Origin: Firm-08 sp045541535
Lineage (GTDB): Bacteria > Bacillota > Clostridia > Oscillospirales > QAKW01
Length of the DNA: 64,000 bases
Direction: 5' to 3'
Assembly: GCA_045541535.1 (NCBI GenBank)
Contig: JAZQJG010000095.1
Span: forward strand, 1-64,000
Below the pieces are notes generated by a model, which was given only the letters and a program-made list of their open reading frames with translations, did no database searches and was not told where the DNA came from. Both the position numbers and the translations under genes were made by a program. Positions 1 to 7,876 of this stretch are shown in pieces (the first letter of the stretch is position 1; each line of letters begins with the position of its first letter).

Positions 1-582
1 TTAACGTCAAAGGATGAGCTTGTGTTCGCCCACGGTGCACTAAAAGCTCTGGCGGCGGATCTGATGAAGATCGCCAACGACATCCGCTGGCTTGCCTCCG
101 GTCCCCGGCTGGGTCTGGGAGAGATCACCATTCCCGAAAACGAGCCCGGCTCCTCCATTATGCCCGGCAAGGTCAATCCCACCCAGTGTGAGGCTGTGAC
201 CATGGTTGCCGTTCAGGTTATGGGCAACGACGTGGCCGTCGGTATGGCCGCCTCTCAGGGCAACTTTGAGCTCAACGTATTTATGCCCGTTTGCATTTAC
301 AACTTCCTGCAGTCCGTAAGACTGTTGGCCGAGGCCATTGTTTCCTTCAACAACAACTGCGCCATCGGTATCAAGGCCAACCGTGAGAAAATGCACGGCA
401 ACCTGCACAACTCCTTGATGCTGGTTACCGCTCTCAATCCCTACATCGGTTATGAAAACGCCGCCAAGACCGTTAAGAAGGCTTTTAAAGAGGATATTTC
501 TCTGAAAGAGGCTTGCGTGGCGCTGGGCTTTTTGACCGCCGAGAAGTTTGACGAGGTTTTCCATCCCGAACAAATGGTTTGA
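1..582 (+). CDS. fumC: Class II fumarate hydratase, C-terminal part (5' end outside window)
   Basis: Reversible hydration of fumarate to malate, cytoplasmic, no Fe-S cluster. The frame is open from base 1, so 193 C-terminal residues are visible. Seen: KDELVFAHGALKALA at the start and the family signature GSSIMPGKVNP near residue 54, which carries the mobile active-site loop of the fumarase/aspartase superfamily; the downstream MVAVQVMGND and ANREKMHGNLHNSLMLVTAL segments fit FumC better than aspartase. The fumarate-reductase genes downstream suggest it works in the dehydrating direction, supplying fumarate from malate. Aspartate ammonia-lyase is the main alternative and is less likely. Confidence 0.9.
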   Translation, partial: LTSKDELVFAHGALKALAADLMKIANDIRWLASGPRLGLGEITIPENEPGSSIMPGKVNPTQCEAVTMVAVQVMGNDVAVGMAASQGNFELNVFMPVCIYNFLQSVRLLAEAIVSFNNNCAIGIKANREKMHGNLHNSLMLVTALNPYIGYENAAKTVKKAFKEDISLKEACVALGFLTAEKFDEVFHPEQMV

Positions 583-608
583 TCTAAAAGGGTGCGCCCT
601 TTCGGATC
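581..608 (+). terminator. Stem-loop after fumC, no clear U-tract
   Basis: AAAGGG (587-592) pairs with CCCTTT (597-602) around a TGCG loop, flanked by GATC on both sides. It begins at the fumC stop codon. Without a T-run it may be a processing or stabilising hairpin rather than an intrinsic terminator. Confidence 0.4.
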
Positions 609-613
609 AGACC

Positions 614-740
614 AATGAACAATGAACAGTGAACAATGAACAGCTTTGGAATGAAAATCAGCCGCGGCTGATTTTCTCCATTCTGTTTTTACACGTGGGT
701 GTACGCTGATATCTCCATTGTTTACCGTTTATTTTTCACT
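614..740. repeat. MITE-like inverted-repeat element
   Basis: The left arm is four tandem heptamers AATGAAC/AATGAAC/AGTGAAC/AATGAAC (614-641). The right arm (716-740) matches the reverse complement of 614-638 at 20 of 25 positions. Between them sits a perfect 24-bp palindrome (653-676) centred on CGCG. There is no coding sequence. This looks like a miniature inverted-repeat element in the fumC-hdrB gap; copies elsewhere in the genome would confirm it. Confidence 0.5.
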
Positions 741-763
741 TTTTAAAATAAGAGGTGTATAAC

Positions 764-1543
764 ATGACATTTAGTTATTATCCCGGTTGTACCTTGAAGA
801 CCAAGGGCAAGGAGTTGGATATTTATGCCAGAAAGAGCGCCGAGGTTTTGGGTGTGACTATGGAGGAGATCGAGGATTGGCAGTGCTGTGGCGCCGTGTA
901 TCCTCTGGCAAGCGATGAGATCGCTCACCGTCTGTCCGCCGTGCGCGCTCTGGAATATGCCGCCGGTAAGGGGCAGAACGTGCTCACTCTGTGCTCGGCC
1001 TGTCACAACGTGCTCAAACAGTGCAACTACGATTTGCGAAACGATGCCGACTTTTGCTTTAAGGTCAACAATTATTGCGGCTTTGAGACCCCGTATCAGG
1101 GCGAGGCAGAGGTGGTCCATTATCTGGAAATGCTGCGGGACACCGTGGGCTTTGACGCCATCAAGGAAAAGGTGGTAAACCCCTTGAGCGGCAAGAAGAT
1201 CGCCGCCTATTACGGCTGTCTGTTGCTTCGTCCCGGTAAGAAGATGCAGTTTGACGATCCGGAAAATCCCACCATTATGGAAGAGTTTATCCGTGCCATC
1301 GGCGCAGAGCCGGTGATCTATCCCCAGAGAAACGAGTGCTGTGGCGGATACGTGAGCATGGAAAACAAGGCTCTGGCCACCAAGAAAAGCGCAGACGTGA
1401 TGAACGGCGCCAAGGAAATGGGCGCTGATATGATCATCACCGCTTGCCCGCTGTGTCTGTACAATCTGAAGCAGAACAGCGGTGTGGAGCTGCCGGTTTA
1501 TTATTTCACAGAGCTTCTGGCAGAAGCTCTGGGTGTTAAGTAG
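764..1543 (+). CDS. hdrB: Heterodisulfide reductase subunit B-like (CCG-domain) protein
   Basis: HdrB subunits carry two CCG domains that bind non-cubane [4Fe-4S] clusters and reduce a disulfide or another acceptor. Seen: YYPGC near residue 9, WQCCG at 40-43, a CSACH motif, then the second domain with YYGC, RNECCGG and CPLC. Length (259 residues) is slightly under usual HdrB. The start is the ATG at 764, 6 nt after AGAGGTG; a GTG at 755 lies inside that ribosome binding site. First gene of a tightly packed series with hdrC and hdrA. In bacteria lacking CoM/CoB the physiological disulfide substrate is unknown. Confidence 0.88.
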   Translation: MTFSYYPGCTLKTKGKELDIYARKSAEVLGVTMEEIEDWQCCGAVYPLASDEIAHRLSAVRALEYAAGKGQNVLTLCSACHNVLKQCNYDLRNDADFCFKVNNYCGFETPYQGEAEVVHYLEMLRDTVGFDAIKEKVVNPLSGKKIAAYYGCLLLRPGKKMQFDDPENPTIMEEFIRAIGAEPVIYPQRNECCGGYVSMENKALATKKSADVMNGAKEMGADMIITACPLCLYNLKQNSGVELPVYYFTELLAEALGVK

Positions 1544-1556
1544 GGAGGGCAAGAGA

Positions 1557-1952
1557 ATGAGCAAGAAAATCGATCTTTCGGCCCGGGAGCAGGTCATCCG
1601 TATGACCGGCGTCAATCCCCGCACCTGTATGAAATGCGGCAAGTGCACCGCCACCTGTCCTTCCTTTGATGAGATGGAGTATCATCCCCATCAGTTTATT
1701 TCCATGGTGGAAGCGGGCAGAGTGGAGGAATTGATGGACTCCAAGGGTCTGTACAACTGTCTGGCCTGTATGGCTTGTCTGGAGCGTTGCCCCAGAGGGG
1801 TGGAGCCCGCCAAGTTTGTGGAGGCCGTGAGAGATATCAAGCTGCGCCGCAAGGGCGCCAACCATTTGAAGGCCGAGGACGTGCCGACGGCGCTGGATCC
1901 CGAATTGCCCCAGCAGGCTATTGTTTCGGCTTTTAGAAAATACAGCAAGTAA
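1557..1952 (+). CDS. hdrC: Heterodisulfide reductase subunit C-like ferredoxin
   Basis: Small electron-transfer subunit that relays electrons from HdrA to HdrB. 131 residues with two [4Fe-4S] motifs: CMKCGKCTATCP (24-35) and CLACMACLERCP (68-79). No membrane anchor, so it is the soluble HdrC type. The ATG at 1557 follows GGGAGGG; the gene lies 13 nt after hdrB and 14 nt before hdrA, consistent with a co-translated HdrABC unit. Confidence 0.9.
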   Translation: MSKKIDLSAREQVIRMTGVNPRTCMKCGKCTATCPSFDEMEYHPHQFISMVEAGRVEELMDSKGLYNCLACMACLERCPRGVEPAKFVEAVRDIKLRRKGANHLKAEDVPTALDPELPQQAIVSAFRKYSK

Positions 1953-1966
1953 AGGAGGAGAAAGCA

Positions 1967-3958
1967 ATGCAAAGAATTGGTGTATTCGTATGCCATTGCG
2001 GCACCAACATTGCCGGTACGGTGGACGTAAAGACCGTGGCGGAAATGCTGGCCAAGGAGCCCGGTGTTGTTTTTTCCACCGAGTACCAATATATGTGTTC
2101 CGAGGCGGGACAGACCCTGATTCAGGATGCCATTAAAGAGCATCATCTGAGCGGTGTGGTCATCTGCTCCTGCTCTCCCAGAATGCACGAGCAGACCTTC
2201 CGCAAGGCCTGCGCCAAGGCGGGCCTCAACCCCTATATGGTGGAGGTCGCCAACATCCGTGAGCAATGCTCCTGGATCCATAAGAATATGGAAGAGGGTA
2301 CCGAAAAGGCGGTTATTCTGGGCCGCGCGGCCATCGCCAAGGTACATCTCAACGCCCCCCTTACCGCAGGGGAGAGCCCCGTTATTAAAAGAGCGTTGGT
2401 CATCGGCGGCGGTATCGCCGGTATGCAGACGGCGCTGGACATTGCCGATGCGGGCTTTGAAGTGGACATCGTGGAAAAGAAGGCGACCATCGGCGGTAAA
2501 ATGGCCCAGATCGACAAAACCTTCCCCACGCTGGACTGCTCCGCTTGTATTCTGACCCCCAAGATGGTGGACTGCGCCCAGCACGAAAAGATCAACATCT
2601 ATGCTTACAGTGAGATTGAGGACGTGAAGGGCTTTGTGGGCAACTTTAACGTTTCCATCCGCAAAAAGGCCAGATACGTGGACGAGACCAAGTGTACCGG
2701 ATGCGGTATCTGTACCGAAAAATGTCCCGTAAAGAACGTGCCCAACGAATTTAATATGGGGATGGACAACCGTCGCTCCATTTACATTCCCTTTGCCCAG
2801 GCGGTGCCCAAGATCGCTACCATTGACCCGAACACCTGTAACAAGCTGAAGACCGGCAAGTGCGGTGTTTGCTCCAAGGTCTGCGGCGCCGGCGCCATCA
2901 ACTACGACCAAAAGGATGAGATCATTGAACGCCAGTACGGCGCCATCGTGGTGGCCACCGGCTTTAATATGATCGATATGAGCAAGTTTGACGAGTATGC
3001 CTACACCCAGAGCAAGGACGTTATTACCTCCCTGGAGTTTGAGCGTCTGACCAATGCGGCGGGCCCCACCGGCGGCACCCTGCTTCGTCCCTCCGATAAC
3101 AAGCATCCCCACACCATCGTATTTATTCAGTGCTGTGGCTCCCGTTCCACTACCGAGAAGGGCAAGCCCTACTGCAGCAAGATCTGCTGTATGTACACCG
3201 CCAAGCACGCTATGCTCACCCGAGAGAAGTATCCCGATACCGACGTATACGTATTCTATATTGACGTGCGTACGCCGGGCAAGAACTTTGACGAGTTCTA
3301 TCGCAGAGCGGTGGAGCAGTACGGTGTACATTACGTTAAGGGTATGGTGGGTAAGGTTGCCCCCCGCGCCGACGGCACCCTGCACGTGCAGGCCAGCGAT
3401 CTGCTGAGTAACGAGCAGTTACATATTGATGCGGATCTGGTGGTTTTGGCCGGCGCCATTGAGCCCGACGAGAGCGCCAGAGGGCTGGCCACCAAGCTGA
3501 CCGCTTCAATGGATACCAACGATTTCTTCACCGAGGCCCATCCCAAGCTCCGTCCCGTGGAGAGCCCCACCGCCGGCGTATTTCTCTCCGGTGTGTGTCA
3601 GGGTCCCAAGGACATTCCCGAGACCGTTGCCCAGGCCGGCGCCGCCGCCAGCAAGGTCATCGGCTTGCTGGCCAAGGATAAGCTGACCTGCAATCCCTGT
3701 GTGGCCCACAGTGACGAGTTGCTTTGTAACGGTTGTTCCAACTGTGAGCACGTTTGTCCCTACGGCGCCATCACCTATGAAAACAAAGAGTTTATGCAGT
3801 TTGACAGAAGCATGCTGACCCGTCGCGTGGCGGTGGTCAATCCCGCCGTATGTCAGGGCTGTGGCGCTTGTACCGTCACCTGTCCCAGCGGCGCGATGGA
3901 TCTGAAGGGCTTCTCCAACCGACAAATTATGGCGGAGGTGGATGCAATATGCAAATAG
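1967..3958 (+). CDS. hdrA: Heterodisulfide reductase subunit A-like flavoprotein
   Basis: HdrA is the flavin-based electron-bifurcating subunit: one FAD splits electron pairs between a high-potential acceptor (via HdrCB) and low-potential ferredoxin. 663 residues. Seen: N-terminal Cys-rich HdrA region (FVCHCG, CSCSPRMHE); Rossmann FAD motif IGGGIAGMQ at about 146-154 followed by GGKMAQIDKTFP and the DCSACIL Cys motif; a mid-chain ferredoxin motif CTGCGICTEKCP; and a C-terminal pair CNGCSNCEHVCP and CQGCGACTVTCP. The start follows AAAGGAGG. The last 10 nt overlap the MvhD-like gene. Assignment to the HdrA family is strong; bifurcation here is inferred from partners. Confidence 0.92.
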   Translation: MQRIGVFVCHCGTNIAGTVDVKTVAEMLAKEPGVVFSTEYQYMCSEAGQTLIQDAIKEHHLSGVVICSCSPRMHEQTFRKACAKAGLNPYMVEVANIREQCSWIHKNMEEGTEKAVILGRAAIAKVHLNAPLTAGESPVIKRALVIGGGIAGMQTALDIADAGFEVDIVEKKATIGGKMAQIDKTFPTLDCSACILTPKMVDCAQHEKINIYAYSEIEDVKGFVGNFNVSIRKKARYVDETKCTGCGICTEKCPVKNVPNEFNMGMDNRRSIYIPFAQAVPKIATIDPNTCNKLKTGKCGVCSKVCGAGAINYDQKDEIIERQYGAIVVATGFNMIDMSKFDEYAYTQSKDVITSLEFERLTNAAGPTGGTLLRPSDNKHPHTIVFIQCCGSRSTTEKGKPYCSKICCMYTAKHAMLTREKYPDTDVYVFYIDVRTPGKNFDEFYRRAVEQYGVHYVKGMVGKVAPRADGTLHVQASDLLSNEQLHIDADLVVLAGAIEPDESARGLATKLTASMDTNDFFTEAHPKLRPVESPTAGVFLSGVCQGPKDIPETVAQAGAAASKVIGLLAKDKLTCNPCVAHSDELLCNGCSNCEHVCPYGAITYENKEFMQFDRSMLTRRVAVVNPAVCQGCGACTVTCPSGAMDLKGFSNRQIMAEVDAICK

Positions 3959-4380
3959 AAAAGAAACCGTTGATCGTTGCCTTTTGTTGCAACTGGTGCT
4001 CCTATGCGGGCGCCGATCTGGCCGGTACCAACCGTCTGGACTATCCCGCCAACGTCAAGATCATCCGTGTGCCTTGTTCCTGCCGTGTCAATCCCTTGTT
4101 TATTCTCAAGGCCTTCCAGAGAGGGGCAGACGGTGTGATCATCTGCGGTTGCCATCCCGGCGACTGCCACTATACCACCGGTAACTACTATGCCAGAAGA
4201 AGAATCACCCTGCTGTTCAGTATGCTCAACTACCTGGGCATTGAAAAGGACAGAGTCCGTCTGGAGTGGGTTTCCGCTGCAGAGGGCGCCAAGTTTGCCG
4301 CCACTATGAAGTCCTTTGCCGAGGATGTGGCCAAGCTGGGTGAATGCAAGAGATTGGAGGATCTGAGATGCAAGAAATGA
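3949..4380 (+). CDS. mvhD: MvhD/FlxD-like [2Fe-2S] subunit
   Basis: MvhD-type proteins dock an electron-input module (hydrogenase, formate dehydrogenase, or the NADH-oxidising Flx module) onto HdrA. 143 residues; Cys positions CCNWCSYAGAD near the N-terminus, VPCSCRV, and CGCHPGDCHY match the family. The ATG at 3949 lies inside the end of hdrA with GGCGGAGG upstream, implying translational coupling; an upstream extension in frame lacks family similarity. No hydrogenase gene is nearby, so NADH input through the downstream flavin subunit is likelier than H2. Confidence 0.88.
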   Translation: MQIEKKPLIVAFCCNWCSYAGADLAGTNRLDYPANVKIIRVPCSCRVNPLFILKAFQRGADGVIICGCHPGDCHYTTGNYYARRRITLLFSMLNYLGIEKDRVRLEWVSAAEGAKFAATMKSFAEDVAKLGECKRLEDLRCKK

Positions 4381-5330
4381 TCAAATCCAAACTGACCGCT
4401 CTTTTGGCAGAGGGCAAGGCCGACCGTGTGATCGGCTGGAAAAAGGGCGAGACCTTTTACGATCAGAGCCCTGCCGTGTTTGAAAGCGCAGAGGCTATGG
4501 AAGAATTCGTTTACGACGAGTTTTCCGGCGCCAATCTGTCCAAGTTTTTGGTCAAAGAGTGCAAAAAAGGCGGCAAGATCGCCGTGGCCCTCAAGCCCTG
4601 CGACACCTTTTCCCTCAATCAGCTCATCAAGGAAAACCGTGTTGTCCGTGACAATATCTTCGTGCTGGGCGTACCCTGTGAGGGCAAGCTCTCCGAGGAG
4701 AAGATCCGTGACAAGGGTGTGACCGGTCTGTTGAGCTGTCGCACCGAGGGGGACACCGTTGTGGTGGAGACCCTGTACGGTGAGGAAAAACTGGACAAAA
4801 AAGGCATTTTACTCTCCAAGTGCGAGACCTGCCATTCCAAACGTCACGTGATTTACGACGAGCTGGTAGGCGAGGAAGGGGAGGACAGCACGGTCGACCG
4901 TTTCGTGGGTGTGACCGAGCTGGAGAATATGACCCCCGACGAGAGATACGAGTTCTGGAGAGGGGAGTTGTCCCGTTGCATTCGTTGCAACGCCTGCCGC
5001 AACGCCTGTCCCGCCTGTACCTGTGAAAAGTGTGTGTTTGACAACGATGCCTCCGGCGTGGCCGCCAAGAGCAACGCCAACGAGTTTGAGGAGAATATGT
5101 TCCATATCATCCGCGCCTTCCACGTGACCGGTCGTTGTACCGATTGCGGGGAGTGCTCCAGAGTATGTCCCCAGCATATTCCCCTCCATCTGCTCAATCG
5201 CAAATTCATCAAGGATATCAACACTTTCTACGGTGAATATCAGGCCGGTGAGGATGCCGACAGCGAGCATCCCCTGGTCCATTACACCGAGGGCGATCCC
5301 GAGCCTTCCATCGTAAAGGAGGCCAAATAA
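4368..5330 (+). CDS. 4Fe-4S dicluster protein of the Flx-Hdr module
   Basis: 320 residues. The N-terminal two thirds resemble the coenzyme F420 hydrogenase beta/FrhB-like family (FLVKECKKGGKIAVALKPCD, then CETCH), and the C-terminal third has two ferredoxin-type motifs, CIRCNACRNACPACTCEKC and CTDCGECSRVCP. It overlaps the mvhD-like gene by 13 nt and the next gene by 1 nt. The start at 4368 lies 7 nt after TTGGAGG; an in-frame ATG at 4344 has no such site. It corresponds in context to one of the two Fe-S subunits (FlxB/FlxC) of FlxABCD-HdrABC; which one is not certain. Confidence 0.8.
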   Translation: MQEMIKSKLTALLAEGKADRVIGWKKGETFYDQSPAVFESAEAMEEFVYDEFSGANLSKFLVKECKKGGKIAVALKPCDTFSLNQLIKENRVVRDNIFVLGVPCEGKLSEEKIRDKGVTGLLSCRTEGDTVVVETLYGEEKLDKKGILLSKCETCHSKRHVIYDELVGEEGEDSTVDRFVGVTELENMTPDERYEFWRGELSRCIRCNACRNACPACTCEKCVFDNDASGVAAKSNANEFEENMFHIIRAFHVTGRCTDCGECSRVCPQHIPLHLLNRKFIKDINTFYGEYQAGEDADSEHPLVHYTEGDPEPSIVKEAK

Positions 5331-6343
5331 TGAAGCTTTGTAAAGATCTGAAAGCCCTGTACGACGCCATTGCGGCGGCGCAGGAGCTGTATCTGCCCGT
5401 TTCCGACGGTGTGACCACCGATTTTAAGAAATACGAGGACGGATGCAACGTTAATCTGAAGGCTTTGAAAACCGTGCGCTCCGCCAAGGATTTCTTCTTC
5501 TCCCAGACCGAGACCCTGATGGGCTTTAAGCTGGAGGGAAAAAGCATCGAGGTGGAGGACAAGCGTCCCGAGGTAAAGCCCTTCGTGGCCTTTGGCGTAC
5601 GGGGATGCGATGCCAAGAGTTTTGAGATTTTGGACAAGGTATTTCTGGTGGAGCCCGTAGACACCGTTTATCAGGCCCGCAGAAATGCCGCCACCATTGT
5701 GACCCTGGCCTGCGGCCGGCCCGAAGAGACTTGTTTTTGTATGCACTTCGGTGTAGATGCCGCCGATCCTGCCGGGGACGTTACCACCTGGCTGACCGAA
5801 GAGGGTCTGTATTGGCGCGCTAACACTGACAAGGGAAATGCCTTGACAGATGCTATTGCCGCCGTATTCACCGAAGGGGACGAGGCTGCCGTGAAGGCCG
5901 CCCAGGAAAGCACTCGCAGCATCCTTAAAAAGCTGCCTTTGAGCGAGTTGAATCTGGATCATCTCATCGGCGCCAAGGAGGAGACCTTCTGGAATCATCC
6001 CGTTTGGAAAGAGATGAGCGGTACCTGTCTTGCCTGCGGTACCTGTACCTACGTTTGTCCCACCTGTCAATGTTACGACGTGCGTGACTTTGACTGCGGC
6101 GACAGCATTGAGCGCTTCCGTTGCTGGGATAGCTGTATGTACAGTGATTTTACCCGTATGGCCCACGGCAACAACCGTAATACCCAGGACCAGCGCTTCC
6201 GCCAGAGATTTTTGCACAAGCTGGTATATTTCCCCCAGAGAAACGAGGGGATCTACGGCTGTGTGGGCTGTGGCAGATGTGTGGCCAAGTGTCCCTCCAA
6301 GCTGAACATTGTAAAAGTTATCAAAGCGTTGGGAGGTAAATAA
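5330..6343 (+). CDS. 4Fe-4S dicluster protein, AsrA-like, of the Flx-Hdr module
   Basis: 337 residues resembling the anaerobic sulfite reductase A family, an Fe-S relay between NAD(P)H-flavin subunits and a terminal reductase. Seen: FGVRGCDAKSFEILD in the N-terminal part, then two cluster motifs, CLACGTCTYVCPTCQC and CVGCGRCVAKCP, near the C-terminus. The stop of the previous gene and this ATG share a base (TAATG), and the NAD(P)H/FAD gene follows after 2 nt. The pair AsrA-like + AsrB-like is also found in Flx modules; no siroheme sulfite reductase subunit is present, so sulfite reduction is not supported. Confidence 0.82.
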   Translation: MKLCKDLKALYDAIAAAQELYLPVSDGVTTDFKKYEDGCNVNLKALKTVRSAKDFFFSQTETLMGFKLEGKSIEVEDKRPEVKPFVAFGVRGCDAKSFEILDKVFLVEPVDTVYQARRNAATIVTLACGRPEETCFCMHFGVDAADPAGDVTTWLTEEGLYWRANTDKGNALTDAIAAVFTEGDEAAVKAAQESTRSILKKLPLSELNLDHLIGAKEETFWNHPVWKEMSGTCLACGTCTYVCPTCQCYDVRDFDCGDSIERFRCWDSCMYSDFTRMAHGNNRNTQDQRFRQRFLHKLVYFPQRNEGIYGCVGCGRCVAKCPSKLNIVKVIKALGGK

Positions 6344-6345
6344 GA

Positions 6346-7173
6346 ATGAATCAAGAAACATTGATCCCCAAGATCGGTGTGATCACCGATATTCGCATCG
6401 ACACTCCCGACGTTAAGACCTTCCGTGTCAATGCCCCGGAGGGTGGCAAGGTGTTTGAGCATATGCCCGGACAGTGCGCCATGCTCAGTATTCCCGGCGT
6501 GGGCGAGGGTATGTTTTCCATCACCTCCTCTCCCACCAACACCGAATTTATGGAATTCTCCATTAAAAAGTGCGGTTGTGTGACCAATTGGCTTCACGCC
6601 TGTGAGGTGGGTCAGATGATCACCGTGCGCGGCCCCTACGGCAAAAACTTCCCTGTAGACACCGAGTTTAAGGGGAAGGATCTGCTGTTTATCGCCGGCG
6701 GTATCGGTCTGGCGCCCTTGAGAAGCGTCATCAACTACTGCCGTCATTACCGTGATCGGTACGGTAAGATCGACATTGTGTACGGCTCCCGCAGTAAGGA
6801 TGATCTGGTGGATTATAACGAGATCATTGAGGAATGGTGCAAGGATGAGGGCATCAACGTTCATCTGACCATCGACCGTGAGCAGGAGGGCTGGGACGGC
6901 CACGTGGGCTTTGTTCCCAACTTTGTAAAAGAGCTGGGCTTTGATACCCAAAAGGTGGCCATCATCTGCGGACCGCCCATTATGATCAAGTTTACCCTGG
7001 CGGGCTTGCAGGAGCTGGGCTTTGACAAGACCCAGGTGTATACCACCATGGAGCTGAGAATGAAATGTGCCGTCGGCAAATGCGGCAGATGCAACATCGG
7101 TCACAAATACGTCTGCAAGGACGGTCCGGTGTTCCGCTGTGACGAGCTGGACGAGTTGCCCGACGAGTATTAA
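6346..7173 (+). CDS. flxA: FAD/NAD(P)H-binding 2Fe-2S oxidoreductase (FlxA/AsrB-like)
   Basis: Electron entry subunit: oxidises NAD(P)H through FAD and passes electrons to Fe-S partners. 275 residues of the ferredoxin-NADP reductase superfamily: FAD-binding barrel with PGQCAMLSIPGVGEGMFS (about 41-58) and VRGPYGKNFP; NAD-binding IAGGIGLAPLRS and ICGPPIM; and a C-terminal PyrK/AsrB-type [2Fe-2S] motif C-A-V-G-K-C-G-R-C-x(8)-C. RBS GGGAGG precedes the ATG by 9 nt. Together with the two preceding genes, the MvhD-like protein and HdrABC it completes the FlxABCD-HdrABC gene set described in Desulfovibrio vulgaris. Confidence 0.87.
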   Translation: MNQETLIPKIGVITDIRIDTPDVKTFRVNAPEGGKVFEHMPGQCAMLSIPGVGEGMFSITSSPTNTEFMEFSIKKCGCVTNWLHACEVGQMITVRGPYGKNFPVDTEFKGKDLLFIAGGIGLAPLRSVINYCRHYRDRYGKIDIVYGSRSKDDLVDYNEIIEEWCKDEGINVHLTIDREQEGWDGHVGFVPNFVKELGFDTQKVAIICGPPIMIKFTLAGLQELGFDKTQVYTTMELRMKCAVGKCGRCNIGHKYVCKDGPVFRCDELDELPDEY

Positions 7174-7187
7174 GGAGGAGAATACCA

Positions 7188-7862
7188 ATGGATAAAATGG
7201 TTAATATTTACCTGTTTGGTAAAAAATACGAGGTTCCCGATAGTCTCACGATTATGAATGCCATGGAATATGCCGGCTATCAGCTGGTGCGCGGCGTGGG
7301 ATGCCGTTGCGGATTCTGTGGCGCCTGCGCTACCATCTACCGCATCAAAGGGGAGCAGGAGCTCAAGACCTGTCTGGCCTGTCAGACCAAGGTAGAGGAC
7401 AATATGTATATTGCCACCCTGCCGTTCTTCCCCCTGGTGAAAAAGCCCTATGAGTTGGAAAACGTAAAGCCCACCGAGCAGATCATGATGCAGCTTTATC
7501 CCGAGATCTACGCCTGTATCGGTTGTAACGCTTGTACCAAGGCCTGCACTCAGGAACTGAACGTTATGCAATATATTGCTTACGCTCAGCGGGGAGAGTA
7601 TGAAAAGTGCGCCGAGGAGAGCTTTGACTGCGTTATGTGCGGAGTTTGCTCCTCCCGTTGTCCTGCCGGTATTACCCATCCCCAGGTAGGCTTGCTGGCC
7701 AGACGTTTGACCGGCAAGTATCTCGCTCCCGAAACCCAGCATCTGTTGGACCGTGTGGCGGAGATCGAAGAGGGCGGCTGTGAAGCAGATCTTCAGGACA
7801 TTATGAAGAAAACTGCAGAAGAGCTCAAAGAAATGTACAACAATCGTGATTTTGAGAAATAA
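7188..7862 (+). CDS. frdB: Fumarate reductase/succinate dehydrogenase-type iron-sulfur subunit
   Basis: 224 residues. N-terminal plant-type [2Fe-2S] motif CRCGFCGAC with the distal Cys in LKTC (about residues 39-61), then CIGCNACTKACTQ and CVMCGVCSSRCPAG. This is the FrdB/SdhB/TfrB layout, carrying electrons to the flavoprotein encoded 14 nt downstream. The second and third cluster motifs look like two [4Fe-4S] ferredoxin sites rather than the 3Fe-4S site used for quinone in SdhB. No membrane-anchor subunit (FrdC/D or SdhC) is in the window, so a soluble complex fed by Flx-Hdr is inferred. Confidence 0.82.
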   Translation: MDKMVNIYLFGKKYEVPDSLTIMNAMEYAGYQLVRGVGCRCGFCGACATIYRIKGEQELKTCLACQTKVEDNMYIATLPFFPLVKKPYELENVKPTEQIMMQLYPEIYACIGCNACTKACTQELNVMQYIAYAQRGEYEKCAEESFDCVMCGVCSSRCPAGITHPQVGLLARRLTGKYLAPETQHLLDRVAEIEEGGCEADLQDIMKKTAEELKEMYNNRDFEK

Positions 7863-7876
7863 GGAGGTGCAAAACA

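Noticed and set aside
721..749. TTTACC-17-TAAAAT as hdrB promoter
   Set aside because: Transcription would start inside the ribosome binding site; the -35 is poor and lies in the inverted-repeat arm.
1691..3385. Long open frame on the minus strand opposite hdrA
   Set aside because: Low-complexity Gly/Val/His-rich product, no ribosome site, and fully opposite a well-recognised gene; many similar antisense frames here arise from biased codon use.
764..3958. Methanogenic CoM-S-S-CoB reduction by HdrABC
   Set aside because: Bacterial sigma factors and spore genes exclude a methanogen; bacteria use Hdr paralogs with other acceptors.
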